Positions 9,768-22,000 of a DNA stretch of 64,000 nucleotides are shown here, piece after piece. The stretch is from Paraphaeosphaeria minitans. Taxonomy: Eukaryota; Ascomycota; Dothideomycetes; Pleosporales; Didymosphaeriaceae. How positions within the stretch are numbered: the stretch's first letter is position 1; every line of letters begins with the position of its first letter. Below the pieces are notes generated by a model. That model saw nothing but the letters and a program-made list of their open reading frames with translations. It was not told where the DNA came from and searched no databases. Location of the stretch: positions 2,542,001 to 2,606,000 of the forward strand of contig WJXW01000004.1 in NCBI GenBank assembly GCA_015832175.1, read 5' to 3'. Position numbers and translations under genes: made by a program.

Positions 9768-11598
9768 TGCTATATAATCTTAGTAGTGATAACTTATGTG
9801 AGCGGCAAATGCTGTTACCTTTGTTACATCCTAGGCATCGCCGCTTCAGTCCGAGCTCTTCGTCCGTAAGAGGCGCTGTGATGAAGCCGTGCCTTCGAAG
9901 GTCACCCGGGGCTCCATCAACAGCTGCAGTTGCATCAAATAGGTTTCTGACTGCTCAATAATATCCATCCCGTGAACGATTTGTAGCGACTGACAGAAGT
10001 CATCAAGCGGAGGGTAACGAGGTAGCCTGGTGATACAGGACAGCCGCGCTACTGAGACGCACCTCGTTACGTAATACAAACAAACAGTCTGATTGGTAGA
10101 GACCTGATCATCACAAACGTATCTTTCTTTGAGACAGAGTCTTTGAGACAAAAATTACTCGTAAGATACAGGAGGTAAGAGATCGTGACGCTCTGCAAAA
10201 AGTTTCACGGGCGTCTCGCTCGACATGGAAGCTTATTGAACTCGAAATGGGTTGCTCGTATCTTTCGCTTCGTTATCGCTGTTCACTACCTTTACAGCAT
10301 TTCTGGAGGCATGTGTTTTCGTTATTGTTGCGCGAAAAAAATTAAAAAAATTGATGTGCAAATCCCTGTACATACCGTACGGTAGATTCGACGCACTTAG
10401 AAGCTTCGATGCTCCGCGAAGAGCCCTCAACGTGTCTGTCAAGCGAATTGGCTCGTGACTCAAAGTTTCCGCATAGCAGGCTAAAGTGCGATATGTCGAT
10501 TGTTGAACCATCTTTCATGGTCTGGGTTGGGCGGCGCACTTTATGTGTCTCCACACAAAGCACGTTTCTTGTCATGGATGTCCCCTACGGTACACCCAGA
10601 GATAATCCCTGCCCCGCAAAACCCGTTGACGACACCCGTTTATGGTAAGCAGACTCAGCCTTCGCTCGCGCTCCAGCGACAGTGTACTTTCCTCGCGATA
10701 TGGCTATTTTCATCCGTTTAGGTCCAGTTTGCAGCCCTCGAAAGCCATATATTTCCTGGGGATTATTGATGGTCATTGAACGTGAAGTCTTCGTGGGATC
10801 CACTTTGGGTGTGCGCTTATGGAAACCAGTAGAAACCGTTGACGATAGACGTTGAGAGAGACGATCCACTGTGGATGTACGCCCCATGTAGCCGGAAAGC
10901 CGCCCATGGTGCTGCTCTTGTGGCCCATCAAGACGAGCAAGATCCTACACTCGCCAGATCATGGTTCTTCAATGGGTTTTTTTTGACATCGTGCTGCATA
11001 CGCATGCATTTCCATATTCGAGTTGTCCTTTTGCCTGTTCCTGGGATGTAGGACATACCGATTTAAGCGCAAAGCCTTTGAGCAAGGCCTGGTGCTGCAT
11101 GCAAAGCGTGGTAGACGAGTGCCACATAGGAACGCGTAGCACACGCCCTCCCATGGTACACCCGCGTCTCCATGAAGACCCGCCATTTGTACCATTGGAA
11201 CCGTCCCGAGCGCTCGCGATAGTCGTTGAAATCAAGGGAAAGTGCCTCTCGCCTGCATAATGTAGTCCCAACACTCTTCCTCCTTCTGCCTATAAACCTT
11301 CCGATGCCGCATATTCTTTTGTTTTTTCACCAAGACTCAAACCCTCTCGAACCTCCAGCACATTTCGGGCTTTCGAACACATTTCTGCACCTCCACACAC
11401 ACCCCTCCACAACGATATCAACACTATACCAATTCCATACACATACTTAGCCTACTCTTGAAAGGTAGGTACTTTTTTGAAGTGTAATTGATCCAGGGGA
11501 TTAACAGTCGCAGGCAAATGGCAATAAACCCTTCGACTTTGTTCCCGGTGAACTTTTGCTATCAGTGTTGGAGTGGATACGGATGCGGATGCATTTTC
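9768..11598. other. Intergenic with probable 5' leader intron of the AT-hook gene
   Basis: About 1.8 kb between divergent genes. The right end looks like a fungal leader: TATAAA at about 11291, then a C/T-rich stretch. A plausible leader intron runs 11465-11513 (GTAGGT..CGCAG, with TTAAC branch). The remainder shows only short frames without features. An A-rich tract (A7 and A7 runs) lies at 10336-10350. Confidence 0.5.
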
Positions 11599-11925
11599 AT
11601 GGTAGCCGAGCCGGTTTCTCAACAGCAAAGCATGCAGCATACTCCACAGCAGCTGACCGAAGAGCCTGGAAAGCCAGAGAAGAAGAGGGGTCGCCCAAAA
11701 CACTCCAAGGATAAGGTTCCGCGCAACCGCAAGGGGGAAGGGCTAGCAAAGAAGCCCACATGGGCGAGATCTGGACGCCCCAGCAAGCAGCAGAAAAAGG
11801 CTCTTGGAGAAAGGCAAGCGTTCAAATGCCAGATTGTGCGTGAAGAGCAGCTTTTTGGCCTTGCCAACCCCGAATTGTATGCTCGTCTGCAAGAGCTTGA
11901 AGAACAAGCCCGCTTGAAGACATGA
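11599..11925 (+). CDS. Small AT-hook protein
   Basis: A 108-residue basic protein starting MVAEPVSQQQS. It carries one canonical AT-hook, KKRGRPKHSKDK (about 27-38), and a second GRP core, RSGRPSKQQKK (about 56-66), both with flanking Lys/Arg. AT-hooks bind the minor groove of AT-rich DNA. The C-terminus (LFGLANPELYARLQELEEQA) looks like an amphipathic helix. The frame stays open upstream, with alternative starts at 11518 and 11488, but that extension is Cys/aromatic-rich and unlike the rest, so I prefer 11599. Function is not known. The presence of an AT-rich compartment on the same contig is suggestive only. Confidence 0.7.
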   Translation: MVAEPVSQQQSMQHTPQQLTEEPGKPEKKRGRPKHSKDKVPRNRKGEGLAKKPTWARSGRPSKQQKKALGERQAFKCQIVREEQLFGLANPELYARLQELEEQARLKT

Positions 11926-12098
11926 TGGCAGTAGGAGCGCCGGCTCGCAGGTGCGAGGTTACATTCGGACGTTATGCGGTTGCGCCACTTGTCACGTTTT
12001 CGATTCGATTCCTGGCTCTTCAATTCCTACTCTTCTCTTGAACGGTCTGACGGCACTATCGAACATATTAGTCGACTCGACTCAAAACTCTTGACCAT

Positions 12099-12293
12099 CT
12101 ACCCTTCGCCAGCTTCTTCATCATCAACAGATCCTTCAGCATGAACAGCTTCTTCCTCTACTTTTGGCGGCACATCATCCGGATGCGGGTTTCCCTCATG
12201 GTGTCCATCACCTCGGAGCTTTCCCCACAAAAGAAAGAACGCCAGCAACCCCAGCAGAAAGGCGATCACGGCCGGGGCAGCGGGATGCCGCAT
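12099..12293 (-). CDS. Possible 64-aa single-pass membrane microprotein with acidic tail
   Basis: A short frame coding for MRHPAAPAVIAFLLGLL.. with one membrane helix (about residues 7-25), a short basic step (GKLRGDGHH) and a strongly acidic tail (VEEEAVHAEGSVDDEEAG). The arrangement helix - basic step - acidic tail is orderly, and the GC-rich third positions look coding. It is convergent with the AT-hook gene, 173 bp away. No family is recognised; it could be a chance frame. Confidence 0.4.
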   Translation of the reverse strand: MRHPAAPAVIAFLLGLLAFFLLWGKLRGDGHHEGNPHPDDVPPKVEEEAVHAEGSVDDEEAGEG

Positions 12294-13093
12294 TCTTTGC
12301 CTCTTTCCCTTGTCTTGTGTTTTTCACAAAGACTGGCTTTGTGATACCCGTGGTGTTTGAGATTTTCGCGATTTCGGGATCTGTGTGCGCGTTGAGGGGC
12401 CGGCCTGGCTCAAAGGCTGGTTTCTACCGAACTTTGTGGGTGCTGGCAGTTCGAGGTGGTTTCTATCTGCTTCGATATATGCTTAGTTTTGAATTAATTA
12501 CCAATCAAACACAAATCCTCTTCGCGCAGGTAGTGCCCATGCTGCGCAGTGACATTGAAAACTCACCGACCACGATTTCCTGGCCCTCGGTGGCTCACTT
12601 GTCACTAGAACTCGGATGTTTCTATCCGGGACGTAGCTAGATGTTTACGACGTTTGCGATCGCTCTCTTCACGTGTTCTGTGGGAAGTTAGAAGTGGGAA
12701 AGGAGTAGGTGATGTTGCGTGCGACATCGGTCCCTGGCCCACCCACCAATGAGCTCCCCGCGCAGGCTCGGCGAAACGTGTAGCCCGCACGCTCGGGAAT
12801 AGGGTCGAACTGCGAACACTGATTGCAAAGGGTCACGTCCACAGACTTCGGCTGCATTGATTTGCTGATCAGTCCTTTTTTAAATCATAAACTATCTACT
12901 ACAAAGTAAAATAAATCGGACATCTCTAACAATACACCGAACTAATTGCCCTTTCAAAAAGGCCCTGTTGCGCCGCCTGAGCGCCATGCTAGAAATACCG
13001 CGACCCATGAATGACTGATACAAGATACGCTCACCACAGCGCCGACACTCCGGCCTAATCCGATAGATAGTGTAAAATCTCCCTGCCTCGTCC
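12294..13093. other. Intergenic, includes TRA1 3' region
   Basis: Eight hundred bp between the possible microprotein and the TRA1 stop. The part next to 13093 should be the TRA1 3' UTR. It includes an A/T-rich stretch at about 12480-12520 and another at 12880-12915. No gene, RNA or repeat is recognised. Confidence 0.5.
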
Positions 13094-16000
13094 TTACAGA
13101 TATGCCATCCACAGCGCATCCGTTTGGCACAGCTTCAGCGGATTGACCGCAGTACTTACCAAATCCACCATCGTCTGGTTCGCCGGCAAGTTGCTCGTCT
13201 GTGGCAGACTGCCCATGCTTGTGGCCCGCTTGACAACCAGGTCACTATTCGTCTGCACCGTCTCCCGCAGGTTCTCGGCTAGTAACCCCTTGTGCTGGCT
13301 GGTGAACCAGTGATTCATCTCGTCGCGCATGAAGATGGCGAGCTGCATCTCCAGCTCGCCCTCGGGTTCGATAAGGCACCGCGCAATGCTCATGACAGAA
13401 GGTGCAAAGATACCTTCGAGTGCAAGGGGGCCCATCAGGGTCTGCATGTTCGGCGTGAGACGGAAAGGCACCGGCTCGCTGTTGTGCAAGATTGGCTTTC
13501 CAATGGCCATGGAAGGAATGAGCTCGGAGCCCCAGACGCGCCCGCTGCCGCGCGAGATGCTGATTTTGTGAGGGAAGCGCGAGTTCATGTGCATGACGTA
13601 CGTCATGAATGTCAGCGCCGCAAGCTGGTAACTGAAAGTGCGGCGGAACAGCCAGAAGTCCTCGAAGACTGGGTATGTGCTGCGGAAGTAGTCGAGGAGG
13701 ATGGTCGGCGGCACATATTTCTCTTGCACAGCGGAAAAGGTTTCGAAGCGAATGCTGTTGGCATGTTCGATGTTCTTCTGCATGTAATTGTTAGCTTGCT
13801 TTTTGTGCACGCGAGGGTTCGAGTCCTTACAGGGTTGAGAGCTTTGAGCTTCTCCAGACTGAACAAAACAGGCTCGTCCTTGTTAAGGCTGTTTCTCCGG
13901 CAGTAGTCTTCAAAAATGCCTTGCATGCTGATATAGGAAGCATCATCCTGCACCATGCGCACAACCGGTGTAATAGGCACCATGAGAGGAAGATGAAATT
14001 GCAAGTTCCGCCTTCGGCTCTCTTTGCGTTTCGAGAGGATGCCATTGAAGATTCTGAAAAGTTGCAGGATACGTTCTTCTCTCCTAGAGCTTCTTTGTGC
14101 AGGGAACTGGATGGCGAACGGATGGATGCTTCCGTCGTGTCCGCGTATCTTGAGTCGGCGGTGGCAGATACCGATGCCACGCACTACGTCAACGTCTGGC
14201 AGGAAACGTTCAATCCGAACGAAATCAGAGTTCTTGTCCCGATGCTGCAAGTATTGACCGGGAACTTCCACATCGTCGAACTTGAGAAAGCGGAATTCGC
14301 TGAGCTGCTGAGTGTACGATTCGAGAGGGACAACGAGCCTCCTACGATCGAGGCGCTCTTCAAACCGGTTTCTCCACATGCGAAGTTTCTGGATGTATTC
14401 ATACATAGTGGGCTTGTTGGTGACAAAATCAAGCTCGAAAGCTTTACGTATGTGTGGCGGCAGTACGGACTCAGCAAAACGTGTTATGTTAGCCTCAGTC
14501 GACGAGGGGAGCCTGACCTCCTGCCCGTAGAGGCCAGGCGAACGACCAACATATGCTAGACCATCGTTCAACAGAGCGACGATCAATCGATAAGCATCCT
14601 CATCCGGAGGACATTTGAAGTTCTTCTGGATCTGATCGAGCATCGTCTCCATTGAAAGCGCCAAAAGCGGGAAAGCCGTCTTGAGGATTGCCGATATCTC
14701 TTCCACGTGGTCCCAAGGTCGTTTGGGGGTTGGTGGTTTAGTCTCCTCGGCAGTGGTTCCATTCGATGCATCTTGCGTAATGCCTTCGGCCTTGACCGTT
14801 CCATTGGGAGTGCTGCCATTGGTGGCAGGTTTGGTTTCGCCATTCGCAGACGCAGGTCGATTGTCGGGAGAGCTTTGCTTTTGAGCTGGTGATCCCTGGG
14901 CACCTTGTGTTCCTTGAACTCCTTGAGACTGTTGCTGCTTCTGCTTGGCTGTCTTCTCCTTTTGCTCGTGGGTCTTCTTGAGAGTGACCATGTCTTCTCT
15001 AGTCGTCCTAAGATGACAGTAAAGCGCCTGAGGATATGTCTTGGCCAGTTTCCCAAGGATGGAACGAGCGATAGGAGCTTCGGGCCTCGATAAGCTATTG
15101 AGGAGCTGCGGAATGAACGTGATCCAATACCATGCCGGCGTATCACCCTGAAACGCTTCGAACTTCTCTGCGAGACGCCGCTCAGGGTTGTCCAGGCTGA
15201 GCAGCCAAAGCACCCGACCTAAGAGTTTCCTGGACTTCGCGTTCTTGTACAGACTGGCCGCTTCCAGATAGCAGCTCAAAGCTGCCTCAGCTTTGTCGAG
15301 GGTTGAAGGATCTTCCTTGAAAAGCATGTCGTTGTAGCGACCCCATTCAGCCCATGCCTTTGGCAACTTTAGATCGAAGATCATAGCTGTACCGAACGCA
15401 TCGTTGGAGTCATTGCTCTGACCAAGCTTCGCGAGAAACATCCCCTTGAGAGTATAGAACTCGGCCTTCTGCTGATTACCAAAGTAGTTGAGATTGGTGT
15501 TGTTAATAACATCTAGACCATTGTTCAACTCTGATTTGTTCTGGTAGTGGCACTTCGCTTGCTCGCGCAATTTCAAGAAGGCTTCCTGGATTTCGATGTT
15601 AGGAAGGGTGTATATGCGGCTGAGCTGCTGAATACAGACGTCTGGAAGGTTGTGCTTCCGAGCGACGTGGGCAAAGCGGTTGATAATCCAGGCAGTCTCG
15701 TGGTACCCACGATACGCGAATGAGTTACCGCTAGGATTGCTAGGATTGGGGGGAAGCAGCTGCAAATAGACCCCGTTTATGAGGTGGAAGATGTGTTGAC
15801 GCCAGGTGACCAGATCCTGCCATGCGTTGATGTCGTCCCAGAAGTTTGGTAAGCGATCGCGCCAAGTGGACAGCAATAGTTTGAGCTCTTGCGATTTGTG
15901 ATCAAGGTTGGCCTGAGTTGTCTGTGCGAGGCTCTGGCAGATCACACTCGCATCGTGAAGTTCGACTAATTGTTGGAAATGCTGTAAGAGTGGAATGTGT

Positions 16001-19000
16001 GCTTGAGTGATGCGACGAGGCAACTGGTGCCACTTCCTTATAGAAAGCTGAATTGACTCATCGCATAGCCTGTGGAACTCTGGCTGGGTTTCCTGTTTGG
16101 AATGCAGCTTAAGCAGGGATATGAATGTTTGGAAGAAAACTCGTCGCGGCGTTGGTGCGTCGCTGACAGCTTTGATGGTCGCATCAAGTTGTTCTCGTTG
16201 TTCAGAGTTTTGCCACGCTTCGAAGTGCCTCCAGGTCGCTTCCAGATATAGGTCGTTGAAGTTTTCATGTTTGGCAAAATCGCTCAAAACCTCCCACTGC
16301 TGCAGTTTCTGAGCGCAGAGAACCCAATGATCCTCCCAAAGCATATATTCACCCGTAGAAAATGGTAGAACACTAGTCCGAGCTTTGATTTGGGCAGCTT
16401 CGTACATCTGCTGGGCTTTGTCCCAGATCCCGATCTGCTCGTACGATAGCGCGGCGTTAGTCTCGATGAACTGGCATCTCCTGCGCCATGTGCCATAAAA
16501 CAAGTCATCTTCTTGCATGCCGGTATAGATCTCGAGCAATGCATCAAGATTGCTCTCCCGGAGCTTCTCGGTATCGACAATGGGATTCACCGCCGACTCT
16601 TCCATATACACAGCGCCAGTGAACCAAGCGTTGTACGAACGAGCAAGATACTTCATGATGTGAGGTGGGAACTTGACTCGAGGCCTTGCGTGCACGATGG
16701 CATCCAACATACTCGCGACGCAATTAGGGCGCTTGTCGAGCTGACGAGAGTGATAGTCCTTGGTCAGCAGGGCGGCAATGCCCTTCTCAAGGTCACTCTG
16801 ATCGTCTTTTGTGAGAGCAGTCCAGGCAAGCGGGAAGAACGCAACCCATATGTCGTGTGCAAGGTTGCTATCCATGTGTTGCAGGTGCCCAAGAGGCTCA
16901 AAGAGGTCCTTGATCTTGACGTCGCCAAGCTGGTTGCAGAAGCGACGGTGGCTAGTGACAAGATTCTCGAGCTCATCATCAACCATGACGTCGGAGATGC
17001 GAGAGTCTCTGCTGTAGGTGCCAAAGACTAAAGAGTTCTGCGGTAATCGGAAGTCCTCGGGGTCAAGTTGTGCTGGGGTGTTCATCTCGACTGAGCCAAA
17101 CATCAGGTGAATGACTTGGCTTAGCCAGTAGCTATCGGCGAGAGTGTCCCAGTTCTGCGAGGCAAGAACGTAGCTGAGTCTGCTTGCTGCGGTACGGCTT
17201 AGGCTCTTGTCAAAAATAGTCATGTAACGGTTGCGCATTTCCACATCTTGGGCTCTGGTGCCGATGAGGAAGGCATGCTCCATTCGTACTGTCAACTCTG
17301 AGCGCGTTATTTTCGGGTCCTCGTAGATACGAATGACAAGATCAAGGAAGCGGTTGAGGAGCGACGTATCCGGGCGGTGTTCGAAGAGAAGCATCTTGCT
17401 GAGCACCGCCGTTTTCTCTTTAAGTGTCGGAACAGGCTCATTAGAGACGAATATCCACTCCTCTACGAGATCGAGCACTTTGGTACACACCGCAGTACTT
17501 TGGGATCGTTCAACCAAGGACGCAAGCACACTAAGATATGGCCGACGATTTTCGCCGAGCTCGTTCATCCGGGCAGCTAGGATATCCACGACTTTGAGAA
17601 CCAGGTCGGTCTGGATCTCTGCCTCGCGGGGATCTAGTGGTGGAGTAGCGCTATCAGGCCGGGTACCAGGTGGAACGGCGGGCTGGCCAGATTGGCCATT
17701 ATTGGTCGTGAGATGATCCTTCGCCATCTTCCCCTGGAAAGCTTTCATAAGCTGTGGAATATGCTGATCGATCTCCTCCGGTTGCTTTTGGCAGAGCGTC
17801 CACAAGATGTTGATAGCACAGATGTTTGAACCGTTCGAAAGGGCCTCGGTAGCAATCGTGCCAAGCAGGCCCACAAAGCTAGTCGAGGGTGTCTCTTCCG
17901 TGTTGCCCTCCTCGTCCTTGATAGGTTCTGGCATGACGTCAAGGATGCGTTTCAAGGTAGGTTGTAGTTTCGAAGCTCCGTCCTCGCCCTCGTCTGCGGC
18001 CTGTAGGCTAGCCTGCACATCGGCGTGCTCGGATCGAAGAGGTTTCTCCAGCATCCTTTGAAATTGCGGCACGCGTTGAAGCACCCAGTCATCAGGCTTT
18101 ACGTTAACAATGACCTTGACGATCTGAAGAGAGTTGATCATCCGAGTAGTGAATGCCTCCTGCTTGTCATCCTGCTTCATCTCCAAGGTCAATATCTCTT
18201 CAAGTTTCTTGGTAAGAATGAGGTCCAGTTCAAGATCATTCCAGAGGCGCGGGGACAAAAGATCATGCAGGAGCTGCACAGCTTTCCGGCAAATTTCGGC
18301 GGGTTGTGGGTTAGTGGGAGGCACGGCTGGCGCGTCCTTGGGTTTGGGCGTTGCCACGGGGTAGCGTTCCGGAAGATAAGCAATGAACGAGATGAGATAT
18401 TTGACGAGCAACATGCGAATGCCAAGCGCAGCCACAAAACCCTTGGCAGGAGTGGGAGGCACAATAGAACCGTCTGCTCGCCTCTTGGACGCTTGTGGGG
18501 ATTGCGAGGAGCGATCCGTGCCACAAGCTGCTTCACTCGCAGCTCGCTCTTCCCAGGTTCTGATCAGGCTGATCAAATTCAGAGCGAGCTTCTTTGCCTC
18601 GGTAGATGGGTTCGGCGGCTGAGCAATCTTCGGTAATGCTGCAATGATGATTGCGGAGAGGGGCTCGCGAGCCTCGTAGAAAAGGTCTGGATGTCGTACC
18701 AGGAAATTGAAGATGCTCATCAATTGTTGCAGATTTGAAATTTCCTCGGATAGGATTTTCCGGGGGATCTGAGCCCACCTTGGGATCGCAATCTTTAGAT
18801 CTGCCCCACCGAGACGCTTCTTCAGGACCGGTGCCATCAGTTCCAGCGATTGCATGACAAGCGCTTTACCCTCATTCTGATGGGCTTTGAGAAGTGTCTG
18901 GTAGACCTGGCTAGCGATCTTTACGGGCGTGTCGTATACCGCTATGAAGAACGCAATCACCACGTAAGCAGCGTACTTGTTAATGACATCTTCCAGTCGA

Positions 19001-22000
19001 ATATACGCCCATGCAAACCGGATAATGTCTTTTCGGGTTTCCTGTATCACACTTGAATAATGTTTCAGGAGCAGTGTCGTAAGCTGGAGTAATTCCATGC
19101 GCGAGTGATCGACACCAAGCTGAGCGCTCTCCTCTGATGTGTCGATCAACGCTTGCGGTTTCCAAAGCCTGTTGTGTATCGTATCAGTCATGCCGCGGTC
19201 CACCAACTTTGTGCCCTTGTTGGCTTCGTTGCCGAACAAGGTGTCCCAATTGCGCTTGGCATCCATTGCAAAGATGGGGTTGACAATATATCGGAAGACG
19301 AACGTCTTTGTCTTTTGCGATGAAGTGCGCCCAGTATAGAGATCGATACACTTGTGCACCAGTGCCTTCCAGTAATCGACAGACTCGTTTGACACCATCT
19401 GTTCGTAGATGAAGTCGAACAGTATTGGGTGAGCCTTGAAGTCATCAGAGGTTACCGCGTCGATGAGCTCAAAGAAGAAGTCGATGTTGTCCATATCGTA
19501 TCGCAAGTAGGTGGTGAGCACGGTCATGATCTGTTCGCCAGCCTGCTCTGTCGCGAGTCGCAACGTAGGGTCGACGGTGTTCTGTCGAAGGGCCTTCTCC
19601 AAGGAACGCGCAGCTTCAAACAGAGCTTTTCTCAGGTCTTCCTTGCCCACAAGCCATTCGCGTGTTTCCTTGAACTGGCTCATCGCAAAAGCAACGTGGA
19701 TAGCGTTGAGTTGCGCCTGGTACTTCTCTTTTTTTGACACGTCGATTTCGAAAGAAGCGATGAAACTAGGAATATCCTTCATCAGCTCCTCGCGCAAAGC
19801 GCCGCTCTCCGGGTTCTCAAGTAATTGGGCAAAGAACCTTCCCTGCGTCTCGTCTTTCATGTTCGGAGAAAAGTGCTCCCAAGCTTCCTTGGGATACATA
19901 CACAAATACTTGATCAGCGGTTCCCGGAACGGGCTGTAGTGTGTTCGACGAAGGGAGGTCTCGAGCTCAATGACTTTCTCGATAAGCTGCTTGAGGAAAC
20001 TGATGGCTGCCGGAGGTAACAGATGAAAGACGTTGAATATTGCCGTTACAATCTTCATCTTTGGGTTCTGCTCGATCATAGTGAACGATATCTTTTGTAG
20101 ACTGACCGGATCTGCAATGTTCTTGAGGTGATCAAGCAGTCGGGTACCAATCTCAACCTTGAAGTAGTTGGTAAGTAGTTTTAGAAGGCGAGCCAGTCCA
20201 TCCAAGTTCTCTACAGATAGTTTTCGGGGATCCTGGAGGTTGACCAGTATCGGCCTGAGACCACTTTGTAGTACATCTTTCGGAAGCTTGTTCGTTGCTG
20301 ATATCACACCAGAAAGACCAGCGTTGGCAGCTTCAATAACCTCGGGAGACTTCGAGTAAAGACACTTAAAGAACACGCCAATGATCCGGATGACCGTCTG
20401 GTTTGGAGGTGTAGTACTGAACTCCGGAAAGGTTTGAGCAGTCGAGAGAAGACGAATACAAGCGACTCGTAGATTGACGATGTGCTCGGCATTTCGTTGC
20501 TCGAAAGGCTTGGTGGCGAGACCTTCATCTTCTGCATCAGCTAGCGCGAGTGACTCCATGAGTAACCTGGTAAGTTGCTCGTTGAATTCAAGGATGTTGT
20601 TCTTGAGCTTCAGTAAAAAAGTAATCGCGTCAATATATGCGATCTGAATGCTAAAGGGAAGGGCGCGAAGAGGCTTTGTCCAAATGGGCACAATCAAGCG
20701 TTCCTTAACTGGTTTAATCAGCTCATGTACAGCCCGACCGGTCACTTCGGAAAGGACTTGGAATGCTTTCTGGGTAGCTACTCGCACGTTTTTATTCATG
20801 TGCGACAGATCGGCGACCAATTGTCCGCAGATCCTGTGCAGAGGACCTCCCACTTTCTTGCATTCTTCCTCCGTGGCAGGTCTGTAGCATCGCCGGATCA
20901 AGTCTTCTACGAGGCCTTGAGCCTGGATGCGCGTCTTGGAGTCCAGGTCAGTTGGCATGTCCTTCATGACAAAAGTTAATGCCCGGATGAGCTCCAGATG
21001 TCGGTTCTGCATCCATGCATTGCCCAGTCCCAGCTTCTTGATGATGATCTCGATACCGTGACTGCCTCCCGACTTCATAAACCAGTCATCGGCGTAGCAG
21101 TTGTGGATGAAGGTCTTGGAGAGCTCTTCAAAAAAGGGAAAACTGTCCAACTTTTCCAGACTTCCGAAGATTATTGTTGCGGTATCGCGCATGGTGATGA
21201 TGGCTTGCTCAGCGGCGTCCCGGACAGTCTGATGCTCGGACGCAAGCGAATCGCCGAGAGCGTCTGAGAACACATCGGTATCTATCGTGACCGGACCCTC
21301 CCCTGAATGGACGTTAAATGACCTTCCCTTGTGCTTCTCATGCGCAAAGTGCATCCCTAACTCTAAGAGAGTGAAGTGTTTGGCAAGGTTCGTCACCAAG
21401 GCGTCTGCATCAGCCTTTAGATCTGTAACGGAAGCTGCGAAGATGCATGCTTTGAGAAGCTTCTTCAAGGTGTCTTGCTCAACGCCCTTCTTAACGATGG
21501 ACTTGCTTCGCTCAGACATTGTCATTAAATATATGCCGGCGTCTGTCTTCTTATTGCACAAATCGTTGGCTTGCAGCCGAATGAGTTGCGCAAAGTCATC
21601 GGGCAGGCTGTCGAAACCCACAAGAAGCTTAGTGTGTGACGTGATGAGCCTGAAAGCTTGTTGTTTGTGAAAGGGATCTGACTTTTTTGTCGCGGGAAGC
21701 TTGGGGAGTTCATGAAGCTTCGCTATAGCCGTGTCGATGCCTATGACAGCTGGAAATGCGCGATTCTTGGTAGAACCAATGAGGCGGATGTCGACGGACG
21801 CTGCATCGTCGGAGTATGGCTTGTAGTTCAGTTGAGATGGACCTGTGATGAACTTGCGATTACGGCCGCCTAGCTTGCCAAGTATCCTCATCGTGGTGTG
21901 TGCGTGAAAATGGCTGTATGGCTGGGGTTTCAAATGCTCCCAGAGAGCGGCCATCAGGTCATCAATTACAGGTGCCATGATCGGATCGAGATAGTCCGCA

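Noticed and set aside
10585..10887. 100-codon minus-strand frame (MGRTSTVDRLSQ..)
   Set aside because: Isolated, no domain, no neighbouring exon that fits; kept as intergenic.
13778..13830. tRNA gene in the TRA1 intron
   Set aside because: B-box only; no acceptor stem, anticodon arm or A-box can be drawn.
13292..13906. 204-codon frame antisense to the TRA1 C-terminus
   Set aside because: Mirror of conserved FATC/pseudokinase coding sequence.
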